Part shown: in pieces, positions 26,798 through 34,189 of the stretch
Layout: each line of letters begins with the position of its first letter
How positions within the stretch are numbered: the first letter of the stretch is position 1
The notes under the pieces: generated by a model
Databases searched by the model: none
What the model was told of the DNA's origin: nothing
What the model saw: the letters and a program-made list of their open reading frames with translations, nothing else
Translations under genes and position numbers: made by a program
DNA from: Pseudidiomarina woesei
GTDB taxonomy: Bacteria; Pseudomonadota; Gammaproteobacteria; Enterobacterales; Alteromonadaceae
Direction: 5' to 3'
Length of the DNA stretch: 64,000 bases
NCBI RefSeq assembly: GCF_001418345.1
Contig: NZ_LIPW01000001.1
Location: 186,001 to 250,000, forward strand

Positions 26798-26832
26798 GGA
26801 AAGTTAGAAATTGGATTTGCATTGCTAGGATT

Positions 26833-26909
<77 letters not shown>

Positions 26910-26922
26910 TCCGATGCTGCGC

Positions 26923-26951
26923 ATGTTACTGCCCAACAACATATAACGCAA
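26923..26951 (-). promoter_or_regulatory. Promoter of tRNA-fMet
   Basis: On the minus strand TTGCGT (26946-26951) and TAACAT (26923-26928) are 17 bp apart. The sequence after the -10 starts GCGC, a GC-rich discriminator as in stringently controlled tRNA promoters. Confidence 0.65.
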
Positions 26952-26967
26952 TAGCTTATTTCACTGT

Positions 26968-26986
26968 TCGCCTAATAAATAGGCGA
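26968..26986. repeat. Inverted repeat between tRNA-fMet and rlmL
   Basis: TCGCCTA and TAGGCGA form a perfect 7-bp dyad around ATAAA, between the divergent tRNA and rlmL promoters. Its role is unknown; an operator is possible. Confidence 0.35.
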
Positions 26987-27046
26987 TTCGCGTTCAACCG
27001 CGCAATAAACGCACAATTGACGCGATACACAGGCCCCTTACTTCGC

Positions 27047-27052
27047 TATAAT
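27047..27052 (+). promoter_or_regulatory. -10 box of rlmL
   Basis: A consensus TATAAT without a clear -35. A start 7 bp downstream would fall at about 27059, right at the first possible ATG (27060). The mRNA is therefore either leaderless or uses the ATG at 27084. Confidence 0.5.
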
Positions 27053-27083
27053 AGCGGCTATGACCACTAACAAAGATATCTTA

Positions 27084-29231
27084 ATGACTACCACGTCTTC
27101 AGCGATGCGCCTATTTGCCACCTGCGCCAAAGGGCTCGAACCTTTATTATTTGACGAATTACAGCAACTAGGCAGCACCAACGTACGGCAAACCGCCGGC
27201 GGTTGTTGGTTTGAGGGTGATTTAGCCTGTGCCTATCGGGTTTGTTTGTGGACGCGACTCGCCAATCGCGTATTACTCATGCTGGGCGAATGCTTTATTA
27301 AGCGTGCGCAAGATATACCTGTTGCCGTAGCAGAAACGCCTTGGGAGACGATTTTTCAGTCGCCACAGCAAACGTTTTTGATCGACTTCAGTGGTCGCAA
27401 CCATGAAATACGCCACACTCAGTTTGGTGCGCAACTTATTAAAGATGGCATTGTTGATCGTTTCCGTGCGCAAGGTTTAGAGCGTCCAAATGTTTCAAAA
27501 GAAGAACCCGATCTTCGTATTAATGCGCATATTCAAAAAGAAAAATTAACCTGGTACCTCGATTTAGCTGGCGATAGCCTGCATAAACGAGGGTACCGCC
27601 AACAGCAAGGCGCTGCGCCTTTGCGCGAAACTTTGGCGGCAGCCGTGGTCATTCGTAGTGGCATGAGCAAAGAGCAGGGCGTTGTGTTTGATCCATTCTG
27701 TGGCTCAGGAACACTGTTACTCGAAGCCGCAATGATACGTTTTGAACGTGCACCAGGCTTGGCTCGAACCGACTGGGGATTCCAGCGTTGGAGTGGCCAT
27801 GACCAAAATATTTGGGCCGCTGAACTTGAACAAGCACAGCAACGTTTTGAAACCGCCAAGGCTGAGCGCCAAGCACAATTTGTTGGTTTTGATAATGATC
27901 CTCAAGTACTCGCTATCGCTGAACAAAATGCGATTGGACTTGGCTTAAACGAATTTTGTACTTGGCAGGTTGCTAACGCCGAGCAGGTGAGTGCACCGGC
28001 GGTGTCTATCAACCAAGAACAAGCGCCTTTGCTGGTCTGTAACCCGCCGTATGGGGAACGCCTTGGCGAGGAAATACAAACACTGTTACTTTATCGTCGA
28101 TTCGGTGCCCAGTTGCGTGAACATTTTAGCGGTTGGCAAGTTGCAGTATTAGCCGGTGACGACAGCTTGTTAAAGCGCATGAAGCTGCGTAGTCAGCGCA
28201 AATACAAACTGTTTAACGGTGCCTTAGAAACAACTTTAGCCCTTTATGACTTAACTCAAAAGCAACCAGAGTTTACCCAGTCGCAATCAAATGACTTAGC
28301 AAACCGGCTCAACAAAAACTACCAGAAATTCGAAAAATGGTCTGCAAAAGAAGGGGTTAATGCGTGGCGTTTATATGACGCGGACTTGCCTGAATACAAT
28401 GCAGCAATTGATATTTACGACGACTGTGTCGTTATTCAAGAATATGCAGCACCAAAAGATATTCCTGAAGCAGTGGCAAAAGACAGATTGTGGTTTTTAA
28501 TTGATACTGTAGCCCAAACTCTGCCTTATTCGGCGGAAAATATTACGCTTAAGGTACGGCAGCGACAGTCTGGTAAGCAGCAATATCAAAAACAAGCGCC
28601 GCGTGGTTTGGTGCGAGTTGTGCACGAATACGATGCCCAGTTTGAGGTCAACCTAAGTGACTATTTGGACACCGGTTTATTCATTGACCACCGTTGGGCT
28701 CGCCGCGAGCTCGGAAAACTCAGTGAAGGCAAGAGCGTACTGAATTTATTTGCGTATACCTGCACAGCTTCGGTGCATGCAGCGTTAGGCGGGGCTAGCG
28801 ATATTACCTCGGTTGATTTGTCGAAAACATACTTAGCCTGGGGCCAACGCAACTTCACCTTAAACAAGTTATACGGGCGACAGTACCAGTTCGTGCAGGC
28901 CGATTGCGTGCAATGGCTGCGTGAACAGCGGCCACAACAACGTTATGATGTTATTTTTCTTGACCCGCCAACGTTTTCTAACTCAAAGAAAATGGATGAC
29001 GTATTAGATATTCAGCGTGATCACGTGCAATTATTAAAACTTGCGGCGCGCTTATTAAAAAATGGCGGCGTTATCTTGTTTTCCAATAACAAACGACGTT
29101 TCAAGCTTGATGAAGAAGGCCTAGCAGAAGCATTTTTAGTCGCGCAAGACCTAACACAGCGTTCAATTTCGCCTGACTTTGCACGCCACAAAGGTATTCA
29201 TCACCTGTTTAAGGTGCGCCAAAGTGACTGA
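27084..29231 (+). CDS. rlmL: Bifunctional 23S rRNA methyltransferase RlmKL (m2G2445 and m7G2069)
   Basis: This fused enzyme (715 aa from this start; E. coli 702) carries two methyltransferase activities for 23S rRNA. The N-terminal half has a THUMP region, the SAM motif VFDPFCGSGTLLLEAAM and the catalytic LLVCNPPYGERLGEE (RlmL part). The C-terminal half has VLNLFAYTCTASVHAALGGA and DVIFLDPPTFSNSKKMDD (RlmK part). The true start is unclear: ATGs at 27060, 27084 and 27105 are all in frame and none has a good ribosome binding site. The conserved part begins MRLFATCAKGLEPLL at 27105. It overlaps the next gene by 8 bp. Confidence 0.95.
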   Translation: MTTTSSAMRLFATCAKGLEPLLFDELQQLGSTNVRQTAGGCWFEGDLACAYRVCLWTRLANRVLLMLGECFIKRAQDIPVAVAETPWETIFQSPQQTFLIDFSGRNHEIRHTQFGAQLIKDGIVDRFRAQGLERPNVSKEEPDLRINAHIQKEKLTWYLDLAGDSLHKRGYRQQQGAAPLRETLAAAVVIRSGMSKEQGVVFDPFCGSGTLLLEAAMIRFERAPGLARTDWGFQRWSGHDQNIWAAELEQAQQRFETAKAERQAQFVGFDNDPQVLAIAEQNAIGLGLNEFCTWQVANAEQVSAPAVSINQEQAPLLVCNPPYGERLGEEIQTLLLYRRFGAQLREHFSGWQVAVLAGDDSLLKRMKLRSQRKYKLFNGALETTLALYDLTQKQPEFTQSQSNDLANRLNKNYQKFEKWSAKEGVNAWRLYDADLPEYNAAIDIYDDCVVIQEYAAPKDIPEAVAKDRLWFLIDTVAQTLPYSAENITLKVRQRQSGKQQYQKQAPRGLVRVVHEYDAQFEVNLSDYLDTGLFIDHRWARRELGKLSEGKSVLNLFAYTCTASVHAALGGASDITSVDLSKTYLAWGQRNFTLNKLYGRQYQFVQADCVQWLREQRPQQRYDVIFLDPPTFSNSKKMDDVLDIQRDHVQLLKLAARLLKNGGVILFSNNKRRFKLDEEGLAEAFLVAQDLTQRSISPDFARHKGIHHLFKVRQSD

Positions 29232-29460
29232 GTTTTATCTGCTCACGAAACCTAACTGTCCATTATGTGATGAAGCATTACGAATACTTCATCAAGCGTC
29301 TCCCGAGTCGCCAATTCGGCTGCATGTGGTTGATATTTCGACTCAGCCTGAGCTACAGGACGAGTATGGTTGGCTGGTTCCGGTGTTGGTTAGAGCGCAT
29401 GACGATGCTGAACTGCGTTGGCCGTTTCCAACGACGATTGAGGAATTTTTGAACGCATGA
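29224..29460 (+). CDS. Glutaredoxin-like family protein (DUF836 type)
   Basis: This small thioredoxin-fold protein (78 aa) starts VTEFYLLTKPNCPLCDEALR. The CPLC motif near residue 12 is the active site, and PVLVRA supplies a cis-proline-like position. The GTG at 29224 overlaps the end of rlmL by 8 bp, and its stop overlaps the uup ATG, so translation of the three genes is linked. Gene order rlmL-glutaredoxin-uup is common in Shewanella and Vibrio. The redox partner is unknown. Confidence 0.86.
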   Translation: MTEFYLLTKPNCPLCDEALRILHQASPESPIRLHVVDISTQPELQDEYGWLVPVLVRAHDDAELRWPFPTTIEEFLNA

Positions 29461-31364
29461 ATTTAGTTCGTTTACATCAGGCCCAACTTGCCTTCGGTAA
29501 CTATCCTATTTTAGACCATGCCGACTTAGTTATTGAGTCGGGAGAACGCGTTTGTATAGTTGGGCGTAATGGCGCTGGTAAATCAACCTTGTTGAAAATA
29601 ATAGCTGGCGAAGTTTTACTCGATGATGGCGCTGTTCAAGTTGTTGGAGACACCGTAGTCGCGCGGTTACCACAAGACCCGCCAGCAAACTCAGATCAAT
29701 CAGTGTACGACTTTGTTGCCGAAGGGTTAGCCGAGCTTGGAAAATTATTGCAGCAATATCATCATGTTGTGCAAGAACTTAACAATGAGCCGAGCAGCCA
29801 AATCCTGATGAATCGTATGGCTACTTTGCAGACAGCCATAGAAGCGGCCAATGGTTGGCAAATACAGTCACGTATTGAAAGTACCTTGACGCAGTTAGAA
29901 TTACCCGAAGACACTACCATGAGTTCGTTATCTGGTGGTTGGCTGCGGCGTGTTGCACTAGCTCGCGCACTGGTCGTTGACCCAGACTTATTGTTACTCG
30001 ACGAGCCCACCAACCACCTTGATGTTGAGATGGTGACTTGGCTTGAAAATAAAGTGAAAGAATTCCGTGGGGCGGTATTGTTTATTAGCCACGACAGGGC
30101 ATTCATTCGCAACTTGGCAACCCGTATTGTTGATCTCGATCGCGGTCATTTAACTAGCTTTCCAGGCAATTACGACCAATACCTAACACTGAAACAAGAA
30201 CAACTTGAAGTTGAAGAAGCACAAAATGCCGAATTCGACAAAAAGCTTGCGCAAGAAGAAGCGTGGATAAGACAAGGTGTGAAAGCACGTCGTACACGTA
30301 ACGAAGGCCGAGTTCGCGCTTTGCAAGACCTCAGACGCCAACGCCAGGCGCGTCGTGAGCAACAAGGCTCGGCCAAACTTGCGGTTCAAGAAGCTAACCG
30401 TTCTGGAAAATTAGTGTTTGAAGGTGAACATTTAAATTTAACCTTCGGCGACAAAACTATCTTGCGTGACTTTAGTTTAAACCTACAGCGCGGCGATAAA
30501 GTAGCCTTGGTTGGCCCTAATGGATGCGGAAAAAGTACTCTAATACGAGTTTTACTTGGGCAGCAGGGCGTTGATAACGGGCATATTAAGTTAGGCACTA
30601 ACTTGGAAGTTGCTTATTTTGATCAGCATCGTGCTCAGTTAGATCCTGAATTATCGGTGGCGGAAAACATTGGCGATGGCAAGCAAGATGTCACTTATAA
30701 CGGGCGAACCCGCCATATTCTTAGCTATTTACAAGACTTTCTGTTCAGTCCCAAGCAAGCACGTACGCCGGTAAAGGCTTTGTCTGGCGGTGAGCGAAAT
30801 CGCGCGTTGCTGGCAAAGTTGTTCCTACAGCCAAGTAACTTTTTAATACTCGATGAACCAACTAACGATCTTGACATTGATACCTTAGAATTACTTGAAC
30901 AAATTATTGCCGAATATCAGGGTACGGTTATTTTGGTGAGCCACGACCGTGAATTTGTCGATAACACAGCAACGAGTGTCTTGTTGTTTGAGGGGCAGGG
31001 GCGAATTACTGAAATAGTTGGTGGATTTACTGAAATAAACCATTACTTAAGTCAGTTGCAGGGAACTAAACCGGTGAAAGCACAGTCACAAAGTGCTGAT
31101 AAAAAAGTGCAGACTTCTGCTACACCAAAGAAAAAGTTATCCTACAAACTGCAACGCGAATTAGATATGCTTCCTGAGCAGATTGCCGCGTTAGAAGAAG
31201 AGCAAGAAAAATTAGAGCAGCAGGCCAGTGCGGCTGATTTTTATCAGCGCGATCACAGTGAAACTGGGCCTGTGTTAGAGCGTTTAGGTGCTATAGAAGA
31301 AGAGCTCATGACAGCACTAGAACGCTGGACCGAATTAGAAAACTTACAACAAGAGAGTCGTTAA
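29457..31364 (+). CDS. uup: ABC-F ATPase Uup
   Basis: This cytosolic ABC-F protein (635 aa, E. coli Uup 635) has two ATPase cassettes and no membrane domain. Cassette one: Walker A GRNGAGKST, signature LSGGWLRRVALARAL, Walker B LLLLDEPTNHLD. Cassette two: GPNGCGKST, LSGGERNRALLAKL, ILDEPTNDLD. A linker rich in Arg and Glu (ARRTRNEGRVRALQDLRRQR) lies between them. The C-terminal domain (about 550-635) is a charged coiled coil, typical for Uup and thought to bind DNA or ribosomes. ABC-F proteins act on stalled ribosomes; Uup also affects branched DNA and transposon excision in E. coli. The ATG overlaps the previous stop. Confidence 0.96.
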   Translation: MNLVRLHQAQLAFGNYPILDHADLVIESGERVCIVGRNGAGKSTLLKIIAGEVLLDDGAVQVVGDTVVARLPQDPPANSDQSVYDFVAEGLAELGKLLQQYHHVVQELNNEPSSQILMNRMATLQTAIEAANGWQIQSRIESTLTQLELPEDTTMSSLSGGWLRRVALARALVVDPDLLLLDEPTNHLDVEMVTWLENKVKEFRGAVLFISHDRAFIRNLATRIVDLDRGHLTSFPGNYDQYLTLKQEQLEVEEAQNAEFDKKLAQEEAWIRQGVKARRTRNEGRVRALQDLRRQRQARREQQGSAKLAVQEANRSGKLVFEGEHLNLTFGDKTILRDFSLNLQRGDKVALVGPNGCGKSTLIRVLLGQQGVDNGHIKLGTNLEVAYFDQHRAQLDPELSVAENIGDGKQDVTYNGRTRHILSYLQDFLFSPKQARTPVKALSGGERNRALLAKLFLQPSNFLILDEPTNDLDIDTLELLEQIIAEYQGTVILVSHDREFVDNTATSVLLFEGQGRITEIVGGFTEINHYLSQLQGTKPVKAQSQSADKKVQTSATPKKKLSYKLQRELDMLPEQIAALEEEQEKLEQQASAADFYQRDHSETGPVLERLGAIEEELMTALERWTELENLQQESR

Positions 31365-31371
31365 GTCATTT

Positions 31372-33102
31372 ATGAAATTATTTAAAACCTGCTTGCTTGC
31401 TGCATCTGTTGCAGCCCTCGCATCTAACGGTGCCGCAGCACAGTCGTACAATGTAACAATTTTAGAAACTCCAAGCTCTGTTAAGAATGTATTGGGTAGC
31501 AAAATTAATGACCAAGGCCTGGTTAATTTGACAGCCCATGCGCCGCTTAATGCCGAACTTGATTTTGACCTAATTCTGCCGAGTTTTTTATCCAACAGTG
31601 GTATTCCGCTAGATTTCGATCCTGCAGAAGACACGTTAACTTTACAGCAATATGATCGATTAATTTTGCTGCTGGCAGACAAACAAAATCAACTAACCGA
31701 GGCGCAGCGCATTGCGACAACGTTCGCTGCGAGTTATAACGGTCAAATGATTGAGTTACCGGCCTTACTAAATACTGAAGGCAATGGCGCATCCAGTAGC
31801 GAGAACTCGTCAGATAGCCAATTTCTGGGCCTCAATCAAAACAATATTCAAGTGGGTATCGCTTCAGCGCCATATTACCGTACTGAAATAACTTATACGC
31901 CGCCAGCCAGCGGTGACGAAGAGCCAACGCCGGTGACTAAGAACTTTGCTCAACGTGATTTTACTAGTCGTGGAATTTGGTATGACGGTAACCAATTAAA
32001 ATTAATCGCGCCGACAGAACAAGAAGTTTTGGGCGGCGAATCAGCTCTATTTGATATAAATGAGCACAACGTTGCTGCAGGCTATATGAGCGTTGCTTTG
32101 GCACCGCAAGGTGTTGATCGGGTGACCGGGTGTCAGGAATACGTAGAAGACGAAAACGCCAACACAACTCTTTACAACTGCGTTTGGCTTGGGTGGTTTA
32201 ATGCACAAAGTAGTACCGTAGGTTCAATGCGCCAAAATTTATCGATTTACGATATGCACGCAACCATTTGGCAGCTTGATGCGCAAGGCGAAGTTATAAG
32301 TTTTGAGTCTTACGAACCACTGAGTCCGCGTCGGGAAGATGACGACGAGGCTATGTCTACGTATGCTTATGCCATTAACAATAATGATATTGCCGTAGGC
32401 CAAAGTTGGACTTACCTGGGTGACAACGTCGACTTTTTCTTCCGCACCAAAATGCCGGCCATTTTTGTCAATGGCGAAACACGTCCAGTAACTACAGACA
32501 ATCAATATACTTGGGGTTCAGCGACTGATATCAACAATAACGATATAGCCGTTGGTTTTGTGTATAAAACAATTCAGGGCTATGGACGCTCGCTGCCATT
32601 TACATTTAACGTAAATACCAATGAATTTGAGTTACTCCCGCAGTTTTTTGCGAGTTCTTCAACATTCCCTACTGCAATTAACGACAATGGCTTTGTTGTT
32701 GGTCGTGGTGAAATCGATTATTCACTGGATTCAATTCGACGCCAGGCCGGCTTTGTCTATGACCCATCAGCACCAGAGAAAGGCCTGCAAAACTTGAATG
32801 ATTTGGTTGGTTGCTCAGCCACCGACTACTTCATTGTTGCGGCTGATGACATTAACGAAAACAACGAAATAGTTGCAACCGCGATTAGAAAGGTCGAGCG
32901 TGTTGATGTAGACGGTAGCACCTATGAAGAGGACCAACTGTTTTCGTTGTTGTTAACGCCAACCGGTGATGATAGTGGGTTAGGCTGCTCAGATAATAAC
33001 GAAACAATTGAACGTCAAGGAGCAGCAACATCTCCTTTGTCGTTAATCGCTATGTTATTGATTGGTGGCCTTATTACCGTACGCCGTAAATTTTTGGCTT
33101 AA
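31372..33102 (+). CDS. DUF3466 family exported protein with C-terminal membrane tail
   Basis: A 576-aa secreted protein. The signal peptide MKLFKTCLLAASVAALASNG is cleaved after GAAA. The body has repeated segments of the type INNNDIAVG (AYAINNNDIAVGQSW, ATDINNNDIAVGFVY, TAINDNGFVVGRGE, DINENNEIVATAI), which look like a beta-propeller or repeat fold. The C-terminus SPLSLIAMLLIGGLITVRRK is a hydrophobic helix with a basic end, resembling GlyGly-CTERM-type sorting tails, but the Gly-Gly is not clear. The family sits between uup and rmf in related bacteria. Function is unknown. The gene starts 7 bp after the uup stop. Confidence 0.85.
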   Translation: MKLFKTCLLAASVAALASNGAAAQSYNVTILETPSSVKNVLGSKINDQGLVNLTAHAPLNAELDFDLILPSFLSNSGIPLDFDPAEDTLTLQQYDRLILLLADKQNQLTEAQRIATTFAASYNGQMIELPALLNTEGNGASSSENSSDSQFLGLNQNNIQVGIASAPYYRTEITYTPPASGDEEPTPVTKNFAQRDFTSRGIWYDGNQLKLIAPTEQEVLGGESALFDINEHNVAAGYMSVALAPQGVDRVTGCQEYVEDENANTTLYNCVWLGWFNAQSSTVGSMRQNLSIYDMHATIWQLDAQGEVISFESYEPLSPRREDDDEAMSTYAYAINNNDIAVGQSWTYLGDNVDFFFRTKMPAIFVNGETRPVTTDNQYTWGSATDINNNDIAVGFVYKTIQGYGRSLPFTFNVNTNEFELLPQFFASSSTFPTAINDNGFVVGRGEIDYSLDSIRRQAGFVYDPSAPEKGLQNLNDLVGCSATDYFIVAADDINENNEIVATAIRKVERVDVDGSTYEEDQLFSLLLTPTGDDSGLGCSDNNETIERQGAATSPLSLIAMLLIGGLITVRRKFLA

Positions 33103-33136
33103 CTAGTTAACTTGTTCTAAGAAAGCACTTTCAAAT

Positions 33137-33191
33137 AAACGACGCTTTTTCATTGACTTAAAAAGTCACGACAAAAAGCGTCGTTTTTTTC
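33137..33191 (+). terminator. Large terminator hairpin after the DUF3466 gene
   Basis: AAACGACGCTTTTT pairs with AAAAAGCGTCGTTT, with an inner GACTT/AAGTC stem, followed by a run of T. It insulates the rlmL-uup-DUF3466 operon from rmf. Confidence 0.88.
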
Positions 33192-33193
33192 GT

Positions 33194-33221
33194 TTGAACT
33201 CCTCGCCAGAATTGCTATCTA
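33194..33221 (+). promoter_or_regulatory. Promoter of rmf
   Basis: TTGAAC (33194-33199) and TATCTA (33216-33221) are 16 bp apart, and a TGC extension precedes the -10. The predicted transcription start is near 33228, giving a leader of about 66 nt. Confidence 0.55.
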
Positions 33222-33228
33222 TTTATTG

Positions 33229-33250
33229 AGAGCACAAAAAAAGTGGCTCT
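33229..33250 (+). repeat. Hairpin at the predicted 5' end of the rmf mRNA
   Basis: AGAGCAC and GTGGCTCT pair with one bulged base around a loop of seven A. It starts one base after the predicted transcription start. Confidence 0.45.
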
Positions 33251-33294
33251 GTTGAAAAATAAATCGTATAAAAACCGGACGAGGAAGTGTAATC

Positions 33295-33471
33295 ATGAAA
33301 CGACAAAAACGCGATCGCCTAGAACGTGCTCACGCACAAGGTTTCAAAGCTGGAGTATCAGGTCGTTCGAAAGAACTATGCCCGTACCAGAATCAAGATG
33401 TACGTTCTCAGTGGTTAGGCGGTTGGCGCGATGCCATGGAGGCTCGCGGTGGTGGCTTGTTCCGCCATTAA
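33295..33471 (+). CDS. rmf: Ribosome modulation factor RMF
   Basis: RMF (58 aa) binds the 30S subunit in stationary phase and drives formation of inactive 100S ribosome dimers. The start MKRQKRDRLERAHAQGFKAG and the central GRSKELCPYQNQDVRSQWLG are nearly identical to E. coli RMF (55 aa). GAGGAAG lies about 8 nt before the ATG. It has its own promoter and terminator. The neighbour set uup/DUF3466 on one side and fabA/lonH on the other matches other gammaproteobacteria. A longer overlapping frame on the same strand (33243-33479) is not the gene. Confidence 0.97.
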   Translation: MKRQKRDRLERAHAQGFKAGVSGRSKELCPYQNQDVRSQWLGGWRDAMEARGGGLFRH

Positions 33472-33508
33472 AACGTTAGGTCATAAAATGACAACAACAC
33501 AGAACGAC

Positions 33509-33536
33509 AAAGCCCGCCAAGAAAGCGGGCTTTTTA
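33509..33536. terminator. Terminator between rmf and fabA
   Basis: AAAGCCCGC / GCGGGCTTTTT with loop CAAGAAA. It serves rmf on the plus strand. The A-run before the stem is too short to make it a convincing terminator for fabA on the other strand. Confidence 0.85.
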
Positions 33537-33569
33537 CCGGGTGATTTTCGTTTGAAAACCTCAGCTGTT

Positions 33570-34082
33570 TTAGAAGGTTGAGGTGTCTGTAAACAACCCA
33601 ACTTTTAAGTCTTTGGCGGTATAAATAGTTTTGCCATCAACTTCAACCCGACCATCAGCAATACCCATGTACAAAGAGCGTTTAAGAACACGCTTCATAT
33701 CAATAAAATAACTTACTTTTTTTGCAGTCGGTAAAATTTGGCCAGTAAATTTCACTTCACCTACACCAAGCGCTCGTCCGCGCCCAGGACCGCCTAAACA
33801 GGCTAAGAAAAAGCCTGTTAACTGCCACATTGCATCAAGCCCTAAACAACCAGGCATAACTGGATCACCGATGAAGTGGCAATCAAAAAACCAAAGATCG
33901 GGAGTAATATCTAGTTCAGCATGAATAAAGCCTTTACCATAAGCACCGCCGTCTTCAGTTATTTCGACTACACGGTCCATCATCAGCATATTAGGTGCAG
34001 GAAGCTGACTATTACCTGGACCAAACATTTCGCCGCGAGAGCAGGCGAGTAGCTCTTCGCGTGTGTAACTATTTTGTTTCAT
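33570..34082 (-). CDS. fabA: 3-hydroxydecanoyl-ACP dehydratase/isomerase FabA
   Basis: FabA (170 aa, E. coli 172) dehydrates 3-hydroxydecanoyl-ACP and isomerises the trans-2 product to cis-3, the entry point to unsaturated fatty acids. The catalytic segment [20 protein letters not shown] supplies His69 and Asp83. The N-terminal [18 protein letters not shown] is typical. AAGG lies 7 nt before the ATG. The promoter upstream carries a FabR-type operator. The gene is convergent with rmf and downstream of lonH, as in E. coli. Confidence 0.97.
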   Translation of the reverse strand: MKQNSYTREELLACSRGEMFGPGNSQLPAPNMLMMDRVVEITEDGGAYGKGFIHAELDITPDLWFFDCHFIGDPVMPGCLGLDAMWQLTGFFLACLGGPGRGRALGVGEVKFTGQILPTAKKVSYFIDMKRVLKRSLYMGIADGRVEVDGKTIYTAKDLKVGLFTDTSTF

Positions 34083-34114
34083 AAATACCTTGTTTTGCTA
34101 CGTAAATTCACGTG

Positions 34115-34149
34115 TCTACGCGAGTTTGTTTTGGGCTAACTCGCGTAGA
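34115..34149. repeat. 12-bp perfect inverted repeat in the fabA control region
   Basis: TCTACGCGAGTT (34115-34126) and AACTCGCGTAGA (34138-34149) are exact complements 11 bp apart. One arm overlaps the fabA -10 box and the other lies in the leader. No U-run follows. It is either a second operator or the remains of a transcription stop for lonH. Confidence 0.6.
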
Positions 34150-34175
34150 TTAGCGAACACGTGTACGCTAAACAA
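34147..34175 (-). promoter_or_regulatory. fabA promoter
   Basis: On the minus strand TTGTTT (34170-34175) and TAATCT (34147-34152) are separated by exactly 17 bp. The spacer is almost entirely the FabR-like palindrome. Confidence 0.65.
34152..34169 (-). promoter_or_regulatory. FabR-type operator of fabA
   Basis: On the minus strand the 18-mer is AGCGTACACGTGTTCGCT, a palindrome with one mismatched pair. It agrees with the FabR site reported upstream of fabA and fabB in enterobacteria. Its place between -35 and -10 fits repression of unsaturated fatty acid synthesis. The fabR gene is not in this window. Confidence 0.7.
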
Positions 34176-34189
34176 GTCCGACTAGTATT

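Noticed and set aside
31372-33102. DUF3466 protein as a GlyGly-CTERM protein
   Set aside because: The tail is hydrophobic with a basic end, but the Gly-Gly pair and Ser-rich spacer are unclear, and no rhombosortase gene is in the window.
33243-33479. 78-codon frame on the plus strand overlapping rmf
   Set aside because: It is out of frame with rmf, which is clearly the real gene. Its own start lies in the predicted rmf leader, and it matches nothing.
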